NCBI GenBank assembly: GCA_038116745.1
Contig: JAYODW010000012.1
Coordinates: 1 to 64,000 of the forward strand
DNA: 64,000 bases
Direction of reading: 5' to 3'
Source: JAYODW01 sp038116745
GTDB lineage: Bacteria; Pseudomonadota; Gammaproteobacteria; Ga0077536
Shown here: in pieces, positions 55,108 through 63,225 of the stretch
How the letters are laid out: each line of letters opens with the position of its first letter
How positions within the stretch are numbered: position 1 is the stretch's first letter
The notes under the pieces: model-generated
What the model saw: the letters and a program-made list of their open reading frames with translations, nothing else
The model's database searches: none
What the model was told of the DNA's origin: nothing
Position numbers and translations under genes: made by a program

Positions 55108-56783
55108 AACCGATCGCGTCGACGCCAGATCCAGAGCGCAAGCAGGAGCATGACGCCGGCAACAAAGCCCACGCGCCGGAGATCCAGCCCGACCCGCGAT
55201 GCGGGCGGCGCCAGTTCATCGAGCCCCATACCGGTAAACACCGGCAGGCGACCGCGGTAGTAATCCGGATCAAAATAAAGACCGAGATGTTCCCGTGCGG
55301 TCGCCGTCAGCGGCAGACCACGCGAGCCGAGGTGATCGGCATACACCAGCAGACTGATGTCCCCGCCGGGCCCGATGCCGTCTGAGGTCACAGCCTGCTC
55401 CCGGTGATCGTGCATCAACCAGGCGCCGGGGCCGTAACTGTGACGTCCGTCGTTGACCCCGCTCACGGTAAGGTCGAAGCGCTGCGCGGGCGGGATCCAG
55501 AAGACGTCACGTTGCTCGGGCGCAACCAGCGCAACGCCGTCGACATGTGACAGCAGCGGCTTATGTCCGTGGAAGTGCAGCGACACGGCCTCGTTACCGC
55601 CGTTCAGAACGTGCAGCAATGCTTGTTTATCAGACTCCATCACAACCAGCGACTCGCGCAGCGTAAAAGGGAAAGAACGCCCGTTGAGGAGGAAATATTC
55701 CGGCACGCGCTGGGTTACGTTATAAGCTCGATGCACCTCGCGGGAGGTCAGTCTCGGATCCGTGTACCGCTGGATCTTCTCGTTCAGGTCCCGGTCGATT
55801 TCAAAGTAATGCAGGTCATATTCGCGGGCGTGCTGCTCACGCGCGGCCACAGACGGGACGCGCACCCGCCCTCCGCCGATATTGAACGTCTGCAGCGTGT
55901 TATTTGGACGGTTCTCTTCAACGATGAACATCCCCTGCAATCCCATCAGGATATGCGTATGGGGCTGCACATGGCAGTGGTAGAACGCTGTGCCCGGGTG
56001 CCGCGGGATCAGGTGGTACTGCCGCGCCGACCCGGGCGCTACGGGTGTCTCGCTCCACATCGGCACGCCATCATTGCCACTGCCATCGGCCTGCTTAAAT
56101 GGATGGTCAACGCCGTGCAGGTGCAGCGTGTGAGGAAGATAGTGCGTGTTTTCCAGGGTGATGAACACCTCGTCACCCTGCTCGACGCGAATAGATGGCG
56201 AAGGCGCCCGGACGAGACGGTTCGAGACCGGCGACTCGAGGTTAATCGTCGTCATCCCGCGACTTTTTGGGGCGAATACCCAAAGGCCCGGCAGGATCCC
56301 CGGCGCGATCTCAAACTGCGGCACGAGTTCAGGGGAATCTGGGGAAACTCCGTTCAGCTCCATGACTTCGAGGCGGATATGGATCAGATCGGGATCCCCA
56401 TCGCCATCACGGTCATCGGATTTCTCGACCGCATCCGGCGCCAGCAACGACTGCATGAGGACATCGTGCGGCGCGTTGTTTCCTCCCAGAACCGACACCG
56501 CCACGTCGTAAGGATTGTCGGGCAGGCAATCTTCTACCGCGCTGATGCCAACACCTGCGATCGTGACCGCCTCGCGCCAAGGCCCGTTTTCCGGCGGACA
56601 GATCTGATCAAGATCCAGGGGAGCATGCTGTGCGGGCGCCGATCGAGGAGCCGATGTGTACACGCGCTCGCCCAGCACACTGAAATAAACCGCTTGCCAG
56701 GACACCGGCAGCTGCTCGGTGGGCGCCGTCAGGACGATCAAAGTCAACGCCAGCAACGCCAGCAGAAGACGGAAAAACCTCAC
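55104..56783 (-). CDS. Membrane-anchored multicopper oxidase
   Basis: A 559-residue exported multicopper oxidase with an N-terminal signal and one C-terminal span (VGFVAGVMLLLALWIWRRR). Copper motifs are HTLHLHGVDHPF, FYHCHVQPHTHILMGLQGMF, SLHFHGHKP and WLMHDHREQAV. The HCHxxxH with following Met is in the first half, so the type 1 site is there; the last motif has Asp where the Cys would be and keeps only trinuclear-type histidines. The reductant is unknown. Overlaps the preceding and following genes by four bases each. Like CopA/CueO-type enzymes it may oxidise Cu(I), or be an electron source. Confidence 0.85.
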   Translation of the reverse strand: MRFFRLLLALLALTLIVLTAPTEQLPVSWQAVYFSVLGERVYTSAPRSAPAQHAPLDLDQICPPENGPWREAVTIAGVGISAVEDCLPDNPYDVAVSVLGGNNAPHDVLMQSLLAPDAVEKSDDRDGDGDPDLIHIRLEVMELNGVSPDSPELVPQFEIAPGILPGLWVFAPKSRGMTTINLESPVSNRLVRAPSPSIRVEQGDEVFITLENTHYLPHTLHLHGVDHPFKQADGSGNDGVPMWSETPVAPGSARQYHLIPRHPGTAFYHCHVQPHTHILMGLQGMFIVEENRPNNTLQTFNIGGGRVRVPSVAAREQHAREYDLHYFEIDRDLNEKIQRYTDPRLTSREVHRAYNVTQRVPEYFLLNGRSFPFTLRESLVVMESDKQALLHVLNGGNEAVSLHFHGHKPLLSHVDGVALVAPEQRDVFWIPPAQRFDLTVSGVNDGRHSYGPGAWLMHDHREQAVTSDGIGPGGDISLLVYADHLGSRGLPLTATAREHLGLYFDPDYYRGRLPVFTGMGLDELAPPASRVGLDLRRVGFVAGVMLLLALWIWRRRDRL

Positions 56784-57397
56784 CCCGACAACGACTCCTC
56801 AGGTTTCGCGCTACGCCGGCGTCCGGAAAAGACCGCCAGCCCCAGGCCGAAAATTACCGCGGCAGAAACCCAGCCCCAGCCGGTGGTCCAATCCGTCCGG
56901 CCTACTGCAAACGGGAACACAGAGCGGAATTCGCGGTTACTGCCCGGGTCACGCGCAGTCACGATACCGATAAAGTCCCCACCCTGAGGGAAATCGAGCT
57001 CCACACTGAAACTGCCGCGCGGATAGACGGCGGCAGGCACACTGTGTACCAGCGTTTGCGCGACCCCGGCTTCAGCACCTATATCCTCCCACGTAGCCGC
57101 GACGCCCTTGCCCGTCACATTGCGCACGACGCGGAAATCGACCTCCATCGCGCGGAGAGACGCGTCCAGAAAATCCAGCACAATAATCGCCCCACCGAAT
57201 TCAGGGATATCCTCACAGAACTCCTGGGACGCGCGCCGCGCAGGCTGGTAGCCCGTGAAATGGGCCCGATACGGACCAAGCTGCATCACGCAGGTGTCAT
57301 CTTCCACCGACACGCCGCCGTGAGCCGCAGCACCCGCGGTCAGGCAGACCAGCGCGCAGCCCAGCGCGATCTGGCAGAAACTGCCTAGAGCCAGCAC
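56780..57397 (-). CDS. PmoD/AmoD-like anchored periplasmic protein (tentative)
   Basis: About 205 residues: signal peptide ending AGAAAHG, a periplasmic domain with CVMQLGPYRAHFTGYQPARR and EFCEDIPEFGGAIIVLDFLD, and one C-terminal span (GWVSAAVIFGLGLAVF). This layout and the conserved Cys/Met set resemble accessory proteins coded after pmoCAB or amoCAB, some of which bind copper in an unusual CuA-like site. I infer membership from position and architecture only. I place the start at GTG 57397, one base after the pmoB stop; an ATG at 57463 would overlap pmoB by 65 bases. Confidence 0.55.
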   Translation of the reverse strand: MLALGSFCQIALGCALVCLTAGAAAHGGVSVEDDTCVMQLGPYRAHFTGYQPARRASQEFCEDIPEFGGAIIVLDFLDASLRAMEVDFRVVRNVTGKGVAATWEDIGAEAGVAQTLVHSVPAAVYPRGSFSVELDFPQGGDFIGIVTARDPGSNREFRSVFPFAVGRTDWTTGWGWVSAAVIFGLGLAVFSGRRRSAKPEESLSG

Positions 57398-57398
57398 G

Positions 57399-58640
57399 TC
57401 AATGAAAAACCGGCAGCATGGGGCCGCCGATCTCGACAATTTCCCGCGCGCCATCCTCAGCATCGAAAAAGAGCAGACCAGCGATGATGCTGTCGGGATC
57501 GTTGATCATGTGCACAAGACGCTGGGTTTCCCAGAGTGCGTCTTCAGCGTAGACCTGCATACGCCGGGTCTCCCCTGGCTGAAGGACGTCACTGTCAACC
57601 CGCAGCCCGTAAGGTGCAACCAGGTCATGGCTGTCCTCGGGCTGTACGGTAAGCGCACGGTCGTTGATGAAGCGGATATTCGCCGTGGAAAATTCAGTCA
57701 GACGCAACGGCTTCGGGGTCCGATTGGTGACCTCAAGGTCCATTTCAAAGCTGCGCCCTGGAATACGGTAGCGGGCGCTCTGCAGCTGCACCTCAATCAA
57801 GGGTTCTGCCGCCGCTTTGGCCGGCACGGTAACCCGCGCTGTCCTCAGGGGCGTCGTCACTGGATACATGCGCTCGGCCCACTGAAAACCGACCGCCACT
57901 ACAATGAGAGTGCCGATTAAAAAAGCCACCGCTACCCGACGGTCCTGCCCGCTGATCACCGCGTCACCGTCACCGCTATCCGCTTCTGCAGCTTCAACCT
58001 GTCTGAGCCTGGGAATAAACAAAGGCCGCTGACGCAGCCAGTAGGCCAGCCAGGCGCCGCCGATAACGAACCAGATGATGTGCCAGGCGGCAATCGTACC
58101 CAGGTTGAAGGTTTCCAAGTCCACAGCACGCCCGAACATGGTGGTCACTTCGTTCTCGAAATTCGCCGGGTCGCCCGTGACCTCAATCCAGCGCCCCGGC
58201 CCGACCATGCCGCCCGCATCCTTGACGCTCAGCACCGGGTGGACGTGAATACGCCCCGGACGCCGGGCTTTGAGCACCATTTCAAATGCGTAGTCACGAC
58301 CAAGTTCGAGCGCGGTGGACTGCACCATGCTGACGCCATCAATAGTCGAAGACACGCGTATGAAATTCGGCCCCGCGGTCCCGGCGTTGAGAAACACCTG
58401 TCCTTCCACCGAGGGGATCTGTGGCGGCCAGAATGCCGAAGTGCGGAAATGCCCACTGATGCGCACTTCCTCGCCAATCTGGACAGCACGCGGTGAAAAC
58501 TCCACGTCATACCAGTTGATGGTGCGCATGCGCGTATTGGCCTGCTGGGCGCGCTCGCCATGTGCCACCGCGAGCAGTGGGAATATGAGCAGCAGAAGCA
58601 GGCCCGTACGTACAAACGCGGCTGCCTCCGGTATGCGCAT
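57399..58640 (-). CDS. pmoB: Copper membrane monooxygenase subunit B (PmoB/AmoB family)
   Basis: The 413-residue catalytic-complex subunit with two cupredoxin domains. After a signal cleaved at AVA, the mature chain begins with His27 (HGERAQQ), which with His132 and His134 (RIHVHPVLS) gives the CuB ligands; all three are present. The second cupredoxin domain contains PGRSFEMDLEVTNRTPKP. Two spans flank the linker (IIWFVIGGAWLAYW and VAFLIGTLIVVAVGF). Length equals that of M. capsulatus PmoB. It starts one base after pmoA's stop. Confidence 0.95.
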   Translation of the reverse strand: MRIPEAAAFVRTGLLLLLIFPLLAVAHGERAQQANTRMRTINWYDVEFSPRAVQIGEEVRISGHFRTSAFWPPQIPSVEGQVFLNAGTAGPNFIRVSSTIDGVSMVQSTALELGRDYAFEMVLKARRPGRIHVHPVLSVKDAGGMVGPGRWIEVTGDPANFENEVTTMFGRAVDLETFNLGTIAAWHIIWFVIGGAWLAYWLRQRPLFIPRLRQVEAAEADSGDGDAVISGQDRRVAVAFLIGTLIVVAVGFQWAERMYPVTTPLRTARVTVPAKAAAEPLIEVQLQSARYRIPGRSFEMDLEVTNRTPKPLRLTEFSTANIRFINDRALTVQPEDSHDLVAPYGLRVDSDVLQPGETRRMQVYAEDALWETQRLVHMINDPDSIIAGLLFFDAEDGAREIVEIGGPMLPVFH

Positions 58641-58641
58641 G

Positions 58642-59361
58642 TCAGATTTTCTTGAGCCAGATCTGGCGATTGAGCACGCTGCCTATCCCCCACCAGGCGT
58701 AGTAACTGAGCGTGCAGAGGAAGCCGGCAAAAACAGCGGTCAGCGGCACAACCGCGTCGCCGAAGGTTCGCAGGACCGAACGCTCGACCACGCGCACGTA
58801 TTCCGGCAGGCCTGTGCGGATGTACTCATATCCGAGCAGATCCGCCACAGTGAGCAGTTCACCGCGGTAATCAACGGGCTCGTGAAATGCGGCCAACATC
58901 GGCCAATTAGCCGGATACAACAGCACACCCCAGAGAAACGCCCCGAACAAGCCGGTCAAAAAAACACTTCGCGTAATTAACAGGGTGCAATCCAGCACAA
59001 TCGCCAGCGGGATGAATACCGAAGGCCAGACGAAACTGACCGGGTAGCCGGCAAAGACATGGAAATTCAGATAGGTGCTGAACCAGCGGATCCCCGTATA
59101 GAGCAGAACGACCGAGGTGCAGGCTATCGGCAGCCTGAATCTAGCCCAGAAGGCGGCAGACAGGCCGGCCGGGAAAATGATGAGCAGCACCGCTGGAATC
59201 AGGGGCCAAAAACGGCGGTCCTTCCAGTCCACCCAATACTCCCAATCCCCCATGGTGACTGCCAGCACGAACGATGTCGCGCCGGCCAGTGCGAAAACAA
59301 TCGCGATCAGGATAGCGAAATCAACCTGGAGTTCCAGGCGGCGGGACAGCGCTTTGTTCAT
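58642..59361 (-). CDS. pmoA: Copper membrane monooxygenase subunit A (PmoA/AmoA family)
   Basis: A 239-residue integral membrane subunit with six to seven spans. The signature TMGDWEYWVDWKDRRFWP near residue 36 is shared by methane, ammonia and hydrocarbon monooxygenases. YPVSFVWPSVFIPLAIVLDC and NWPMLAAFHEPVDYRGELL also match. GAGGAGATGAC lies before the ATG. The sequence cannot tell the substrate; it should be placed on a PmoA tree. Confidence 0.95.
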   Translation of the reverse strand: MNKALSRRLELQVDFAILIAIVFALAGATSFVLAVTMGDWEYWVDWKDRRFWPLIPAVLLIIFPAGLSAAFWARFRLPIACTSVVLLYTGIRWFSTYLNFHVFAGYPVSFVWPSVFIPLAIVLDCTLLITRSVFLTGLFGAFLWGVLLYPANWPMLAAFHEPVDYRGELLTVADLLGYEYIRTGLPEYVRVVERSVLRTFGDAVVPLTAVFAGFLCTLSYYAWWGIGSVLNRQIWLKKI

Positions 59362-59457
59362 GTCATCTCCTCAGTCCTGGCAGGAAACTTCACGCAGCAC
59401 CCCGACGCCCTTTCATCGCAGCGGCTGTCGGTCGGGCAAGCGCTTGGGGAAGCGCTG

Positions 59458-61104
59458 CTACTGGATAGCGAAGCCGACGTACCCCTGATCCGCAACCTCC
59501 ATGCACTTGCTCCGGTACTGCCCCACGCCACCGATATAGGACAGCAGTCGCCGGGGCTTCCCGTCGACGTTGGAACCCATGTACCAAGAGTGCGTTTTGG
59601 TGACCAACGTCGCGTCGGCCGTCTCATCGTGATGCTGCACCCAGGCGTCCTGCGCTTCTTTGCTCGCCTCAACGACGCTTGCCCCCTGCCCGCGCGCATA
59701 CGCGATACAGCCACTGATCCACTCTGCCTGCTGCTGGAGACAGGTCGTCATGTTGCACAGCGCCGCAGAGGGCGCCAGGGGCGCGCCTGTCGTAAACAGA
59801 TTCGGATAACCATGGACCTGCAGGCCCATCGTTGTGCGGATCTCCTGTCCCCACTCCTCGCTTAGCGAGCGTCCACCGCGCCCACGGATATCTATCCTGG
59901 TCAGCGCGCCTGAGCCGGCGTCAAAGCCCGTGGCCAGAATGATGATATCGGCCTGGTACTCCGAGCCGTCCGCCAGCCGCAGGCCTTTCTCAGTGATGCG
60001 CTCAATAGGATTGTCCTTCACGCTCACGAGGTTCACGTGCGGCAGGTGATAGGCCTCAAGGTATCCGCTCTCCAGAGGCACCCGATGCAGACCGAAGCCG
60101 TAATGCTCCGGGATAAGCAGTTCGCACAGCTTCGGGTCTTTGAGGCGCTCGCGCATCTTGTTCCGCACGAACTCGGAGACCTCCTGATTGACCGCTTCGT
60201 CGAAGAACATCTCCTTGAATGAAGAAAGCCACAGTTCGAGCGAACCGTTGTTATAAATCCGTTCCAGAGCCGCCCGGCGCTGTTCCGGCGTATTGTCGTC
60301 CCAGTCCCCGTCCTGCCATTCGAACTCGAAGCCGGAAAAGGTCTTAGGCAGATTTTCCTGGAACCACTCGAACTTGGATTTGTATTCCTCAGCCTCCGCG
60401 GGGCCGTACTGTGGATTGTTCATCGCGTTGGTGTATTGCGGCGTCCGCACAAACACGTTCAGTTCGCCACACTCAGGAGCAATGGTCTGGATGACCTGAA
60501 TCCCGGTGGCGCCGTTCCCGACAATCGCGACTTTTTTGCCCTGCAGTGCAACCGGCTCTTTGGGCCAGCGTGAGGTATGGAAAATCGGGCCTGCAAAGTC
60601 TTCCTGACCCGGAAAGACGCGCTCCAGCGGCGCCGAGAGCATGCCGGTGCAGCAGACTACATATTGCGCATCGATCTTCTGCCCGGCACCCGTGGTCAGG
60701 GTCCAGCGTGACCGGGCCTCATCCCAATGCGCCGACGCAATCGTCGTGTTGAACTGAATGTCCTTGCGCAGATCGAGTCGGTCGGCAACGTAGTTCATCC
60801 ATTTTTCGATTTCGGGCTGCCCGGGAAATTTTTCACTCCAGGTCCAGTCCTTGTACAACTTTTCATCAAACAGATACTGGTAGATGTAGCTGGCAGAATC
60901 GAAACGTGCACCTGGATAACGGTTCCAGTACCAGGTGCCCCCCACGCCAGACGCCGTATCAAATGCTTTCACGTTCATGCCCTGCCCGCGCAGCAGATGC
61001 AGTTCGTAGAGACCGGCTACCCCCGTACCGATGACAGCAGCATCGAGGATCAATGGAGATTGAGGCTGAGCCTCTTGCGTGCTTAGCGCTTCCGCCTGCG
61101 TCAT
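59458..61104 (-). CDS. Baeyer-Villiger-type flavin monooxygenase inside the CuMMO operon
   Basis: A 548-residue class B flavoprotein using NADPH and O2 to insert oxygen next to a carbonyl, or at N or S in some members. FAD loop AVIGTGVAGLYELHLL near residue 24 is followed by GGTWYWNRYPGARFD. The BVMO fingerprint FAGPIFHTSRWP near residue 184 and the NADPH loop AIVGNGATGIQVIQ near residue 209 follow, with ILATGFDAGSGAL later. It sits between pmoC (58 bases away) and pmoA (96 bases away). AGGAGAA precedes the ATG. It is cytosolic, with no signal. The insertion suggests a pathway going through a ketone, or oxidation of a sulfide. Confidence 0.93.
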   Translation of the reverse strand: MTQAEALSTQEAQPQSPLILDAAVIGTGVAGLYELHLLRGQGMNVKAFDTASGVGGTWYWNRYPGARFDSASYIYQYLFDEKLYKDWTWSEKFPGQPEIEKWMNYVADRLDLRKDIQFNTTIASAHWDEARSRWTLTTGAGQKIDAQYVVCCTGMLSAPLERVFPGQEDFAGPIFHTSRWPKEPVALQGKKVAIVGNGATGIQVIQTIAPECGELNVFVRTPQYTNAMNNPQYGPAEAEEYKSKFEWFQENLPKTFSGFEFEWQDGDWDDNTPEQRRAALERIYNNGSLELWLSSFKEMFFDEAVNQEVSEFVRNKMRERLKDPKLCELLIPEHYGFGLHRVPLESGYLEAYHLPHVNLVSVKDNPIERITEKGLRLADGSEYQADIIILATGFDAGSGALTRIDIRGRGGRSLSEEWGQEIRTTMGLQVHGYPNLFTTGAPLAPSAALCNMTTCLQQQAEWISGCIAYARGQGASVVEASKEAQDAWVQHHDETADATLVTKTHSWYMGSNVDGKPRRLLSYIGGVGQYRSKCMEVADQGYVGFAIQ

Positions 61105-61162
61105 TCAAAGTTCTCCTGTTAACTGGATCGGTTTGCCGGGTCTCCGCGCCGCCCGCGCTGCT

Positions 61163-61933
61163 TCAGGCGTTTGCCGAAACCTGATCGATGAGTTCTTTCA
61201 TACGCCCCATGGCGTGGATCACGATACCGCCCAGGGCAAGCAGCGCGAGACCCAGCAGCGCGAATCCCCAATGAACCGGCGCTGAGAACAGTTCCTCGGC
61301 ATAGAAAAAAGTGTGGCCCCACTCGTTGAAGCCTACGTTCGGCATGATCAGGATGGGCCCGGCGATTGCGACGCAGAACGGCAGCAGAAAGCGCTCACTG
61401 AACAATGGCAGTCGGGTACGCGCATACAGCAATGAACCAACGCCTGTCATGATGACCGCGGGCACACACAGGTAAAAGAGCGCGATGTGGGTCGGCGTAA
61501 AATCAGTATCGCGGATAACCACCTGATGCCAGGCGGCATCGCTCTCGCCCGCGATGGGGCCTGTGATCAAAATCGTGCAGGTGTAGGCAATCAACCAGCC
61601 GATCAGGCGAAAGTAACGCTGCAGCTCCACCTCGGCTGTCAGCGCCTCGAGATGGCGGTCGCGTGTCAGCCAGAGCCAGCCAAACGTGCCCACCATACCG
61701 ACGCTGACCAGCGCCAGCTGGGCATAAAGCATCGGCATCCAATACGCCGCAAACTCGGGCTCAAAATAATCGAGGCCGACGGTATAGGCGTACTCGTGCA
61801 GGTAAAGTCGGGTCAGCGCATAGAAAATCGTGATGCCGGCAACAATTTTCAGAAAAAAACCGCGGCTGACAATGCCGGCCGCTTTGGTATCTGTCGCCTC
61901 TGCTCGCGGGTGAAAATCGGTAATCGAACTCAT
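61163..61933 (-). CDS. pmoC: Copper membrane monooxygenase subunit C (PmoC/AmoC family)
   Basis: A 256-residue membrane subunit with about six spans, first gene of the operon. The CuC ligands D132, H136 and H149 (SDAAWHQVVIRDTDFTPTH) and the CuD ligands N203, H207 and H221 (NEWGHTFFYAEELFSAPVHW) keep the spacing of M. capsulatus PmoC (D156/H160/H173 and N227/H231/H245). All appear intact. AGAGGG lies before the ATG at 61933. A -10-like TATAAT lies 33 bases upstream. Confidence 0.95.
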   Translation of the reverse strand: MSSITDFHPRAEATDTKAAGIVSRGFFLKIVAGITIFYALTRLYLHEYAYTVGLDYFEPEFAAYWMPMLYAQLALVSVGMVGTFGWLWLTRDRHLEALTAEVELQRYFRLIGWLIAYTCTILITGPIAGESDAAWHQVVIRDTDFTPTHIALFYLCVPAVIMTGVGSLLYARTRLPLFSERFLLPFCVAIAGPILIMPNVGFNEWGHTFFYAEELFSAPVHWGFALLGLALLALGGIVIHAMGRMKELIDQVSANA

Positions 61934-61965
61934 GACCGGTTCCCTCTGGCTGGTTATCCCTTGCG

Positions 61966-61971
61966 ATTATA
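61966..61971 (-). promoter_or_regulatory. Perfect -10 box before pmoC
   Basis: TATAAT on the minus strand, 33 bases before the pmoC ATG, in the 235-base gap to prkB. No good -35 was found at 16-18 bases, so an activator or other sigma factor may take part. The leader would be about 26 bases. Confidence 0.5.
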
Positions 61972-62168
61972 GCGACAAACCCGGCGGTTCCTCTTGAAGC
62001 GCTTCCCCCGACGCCACCCGCACCCGCTGCTCTGCTCTCCCGCCCCGGCGGACTGAGCCGCCCGCGTACAACAGGACAACACAGAGGGCCCCGCAGTATG
62101 ATGCTTCCGCCCGCACAATCACCTGTCGCCAGTTCCCCAGCATGCCTCATTCCGGACCTTAACTACTG

Positions 62169-63122
62169 ATGTCGCGAGAACACCCGATCATCGCCATCAC
62201 TGGCTCTTCAGGCGCCGGGACAACCTCGGTGATGCATACCTTCCAGGAGATTTTCGAGCGCGAAGGCGTCCATGCGGCCTGCGTTGAAGGCGATAGTTTC
62301 CACCGCTTTTCGCGCAGCGAAATGGAGGCCCAGACAGAACGCCAGATACATCTCGGAAACTCAAGTTTCAGCCATTTCGGCCCTGACGCGAACCTCTTCC
62401 CGGAGCTGCAGGCGCTTTTCAGCAGCTATGCCCGTAGCGGGCAGGGGCAGACCAGGAAGTACCTGCACAGCGACGAGGAGGCGGCGGAGTACAACCTTCC
62501 CGTAGGTAGTTTCACGCCGTGGGAGCCGTTACCGGAAGGCTCTGATCTCCTGTTTTACGAGGGCCTGCACGGCGCCGTCAAAACAGACACTGTCGACATC
62601 GCAGCGTTCGTCGATCTGCTGATCGGGGTGGTGCCGGTTATCAACCTCGAATGGATCCAAAAAATACTGCGCGATAAATTTTTGCGTGGTTATTCCACAG
62701 AGGCCATCGCTGACACCCTGGTGCGACGCATGCCCGATTACGTGCACTACATAGCGCCGCAGTTTTCCCGCACCCACGTCAATTTCCAGCGCGTTCCCCT
62801 CGTAGACACCTCCAATCCGTTTGTGGCGCGGCACATCCCGTCCCCCGACGAGTCCCTTCTGGTGATCCGTTTCGCCGATCCGCGAGGGGTCGATTTCCCC
62901 TACCTGCTCTCCATGATTGATGACGCGTTCATGTCCCGCGCCAACACGATCGTGTGCCCAGGAGGCAAGATGGACCTCGCCATGCAGCTCATTTTTACGC
63001 CGATGGTGTGGCAGTTGATGGACAGAAAACGAACCGAAGTCCTGGTTACTGGTGACTCTGGCAGAGCTTCAGAGCACCCCGTAGAGCTACGTCAGGTAGC
63101 CACGGACACCGGCGGCGGTTAA
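62169..63122 (+). CDS. prkB: Class I phosphoribulokinase
   Basis: A 317-residue kinase that phosphorylates ribulose 5-phosphate to the bisphosphate. The P-loop GSSGAGTTSVMHTF, HFGPDANLFPEL, RKYLHSDEEAAEY and FYEGLHGAV are present, as in proteobacterial PrkB. Many gammaproteobacteria carry prkB without RuBisCO, and none is coded here, so autotrophy is not implied. It is divergent from pmoC. Confidence 0.9.
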   Translation: MSREHPIIAITGSSGAGTTSVMHTFQEIFEREGVHAACVEGDSFHRFSRSEMEAQTERQIHLGNSSFSHFGPDANLFPELQALFSSYARSGQGQTRKYLHSDEEAAEYNLPVGSFTPWEPLPEGSDLLFYEGLHGAVKTDTVDIAAFVDLLIGVVPVINLEWIQKILRDKFLRGYSTEAIADTLVRRMPDYVHYIAPQFSRTHVNFQRVPLVDTSNPFVARHIPSPDESLLVIRFADPRGVDFPYLLSMIDDAFMSRANTIVCPGGKMDLAMQLIFTPMVWQLMDRKRTEVLVTGDSGRASEHPVELRQVATDTGGG

Positions 63123-63225
63123 CGCATTGCGGCAGCGCTCGTACCCCAGCTCCCAGGCAGACCTCAGGCTTGTCTCTGCTGGTTCGGGCTGAGCGCTGCC
63201 ATCCCGAGCAGCCGCAGACCGGCCC

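Noticed and set aside
54517..61933. Calling the operon a true methane or ammonia monooxygenase
   Set aside because: No methanol, formaldehyde or hydroxylamine oxidation genes are in the window and the BVMO points to another substrate. PmoA sequence alone cannot decide by eye.
62169..63122. Autotrophy (Calvin cycle) from phosphoribulokinase
   Set aside because: prkB occurs widely in gammaproteobacteria without RuBisCO, and no RuBisCO gene is visible.
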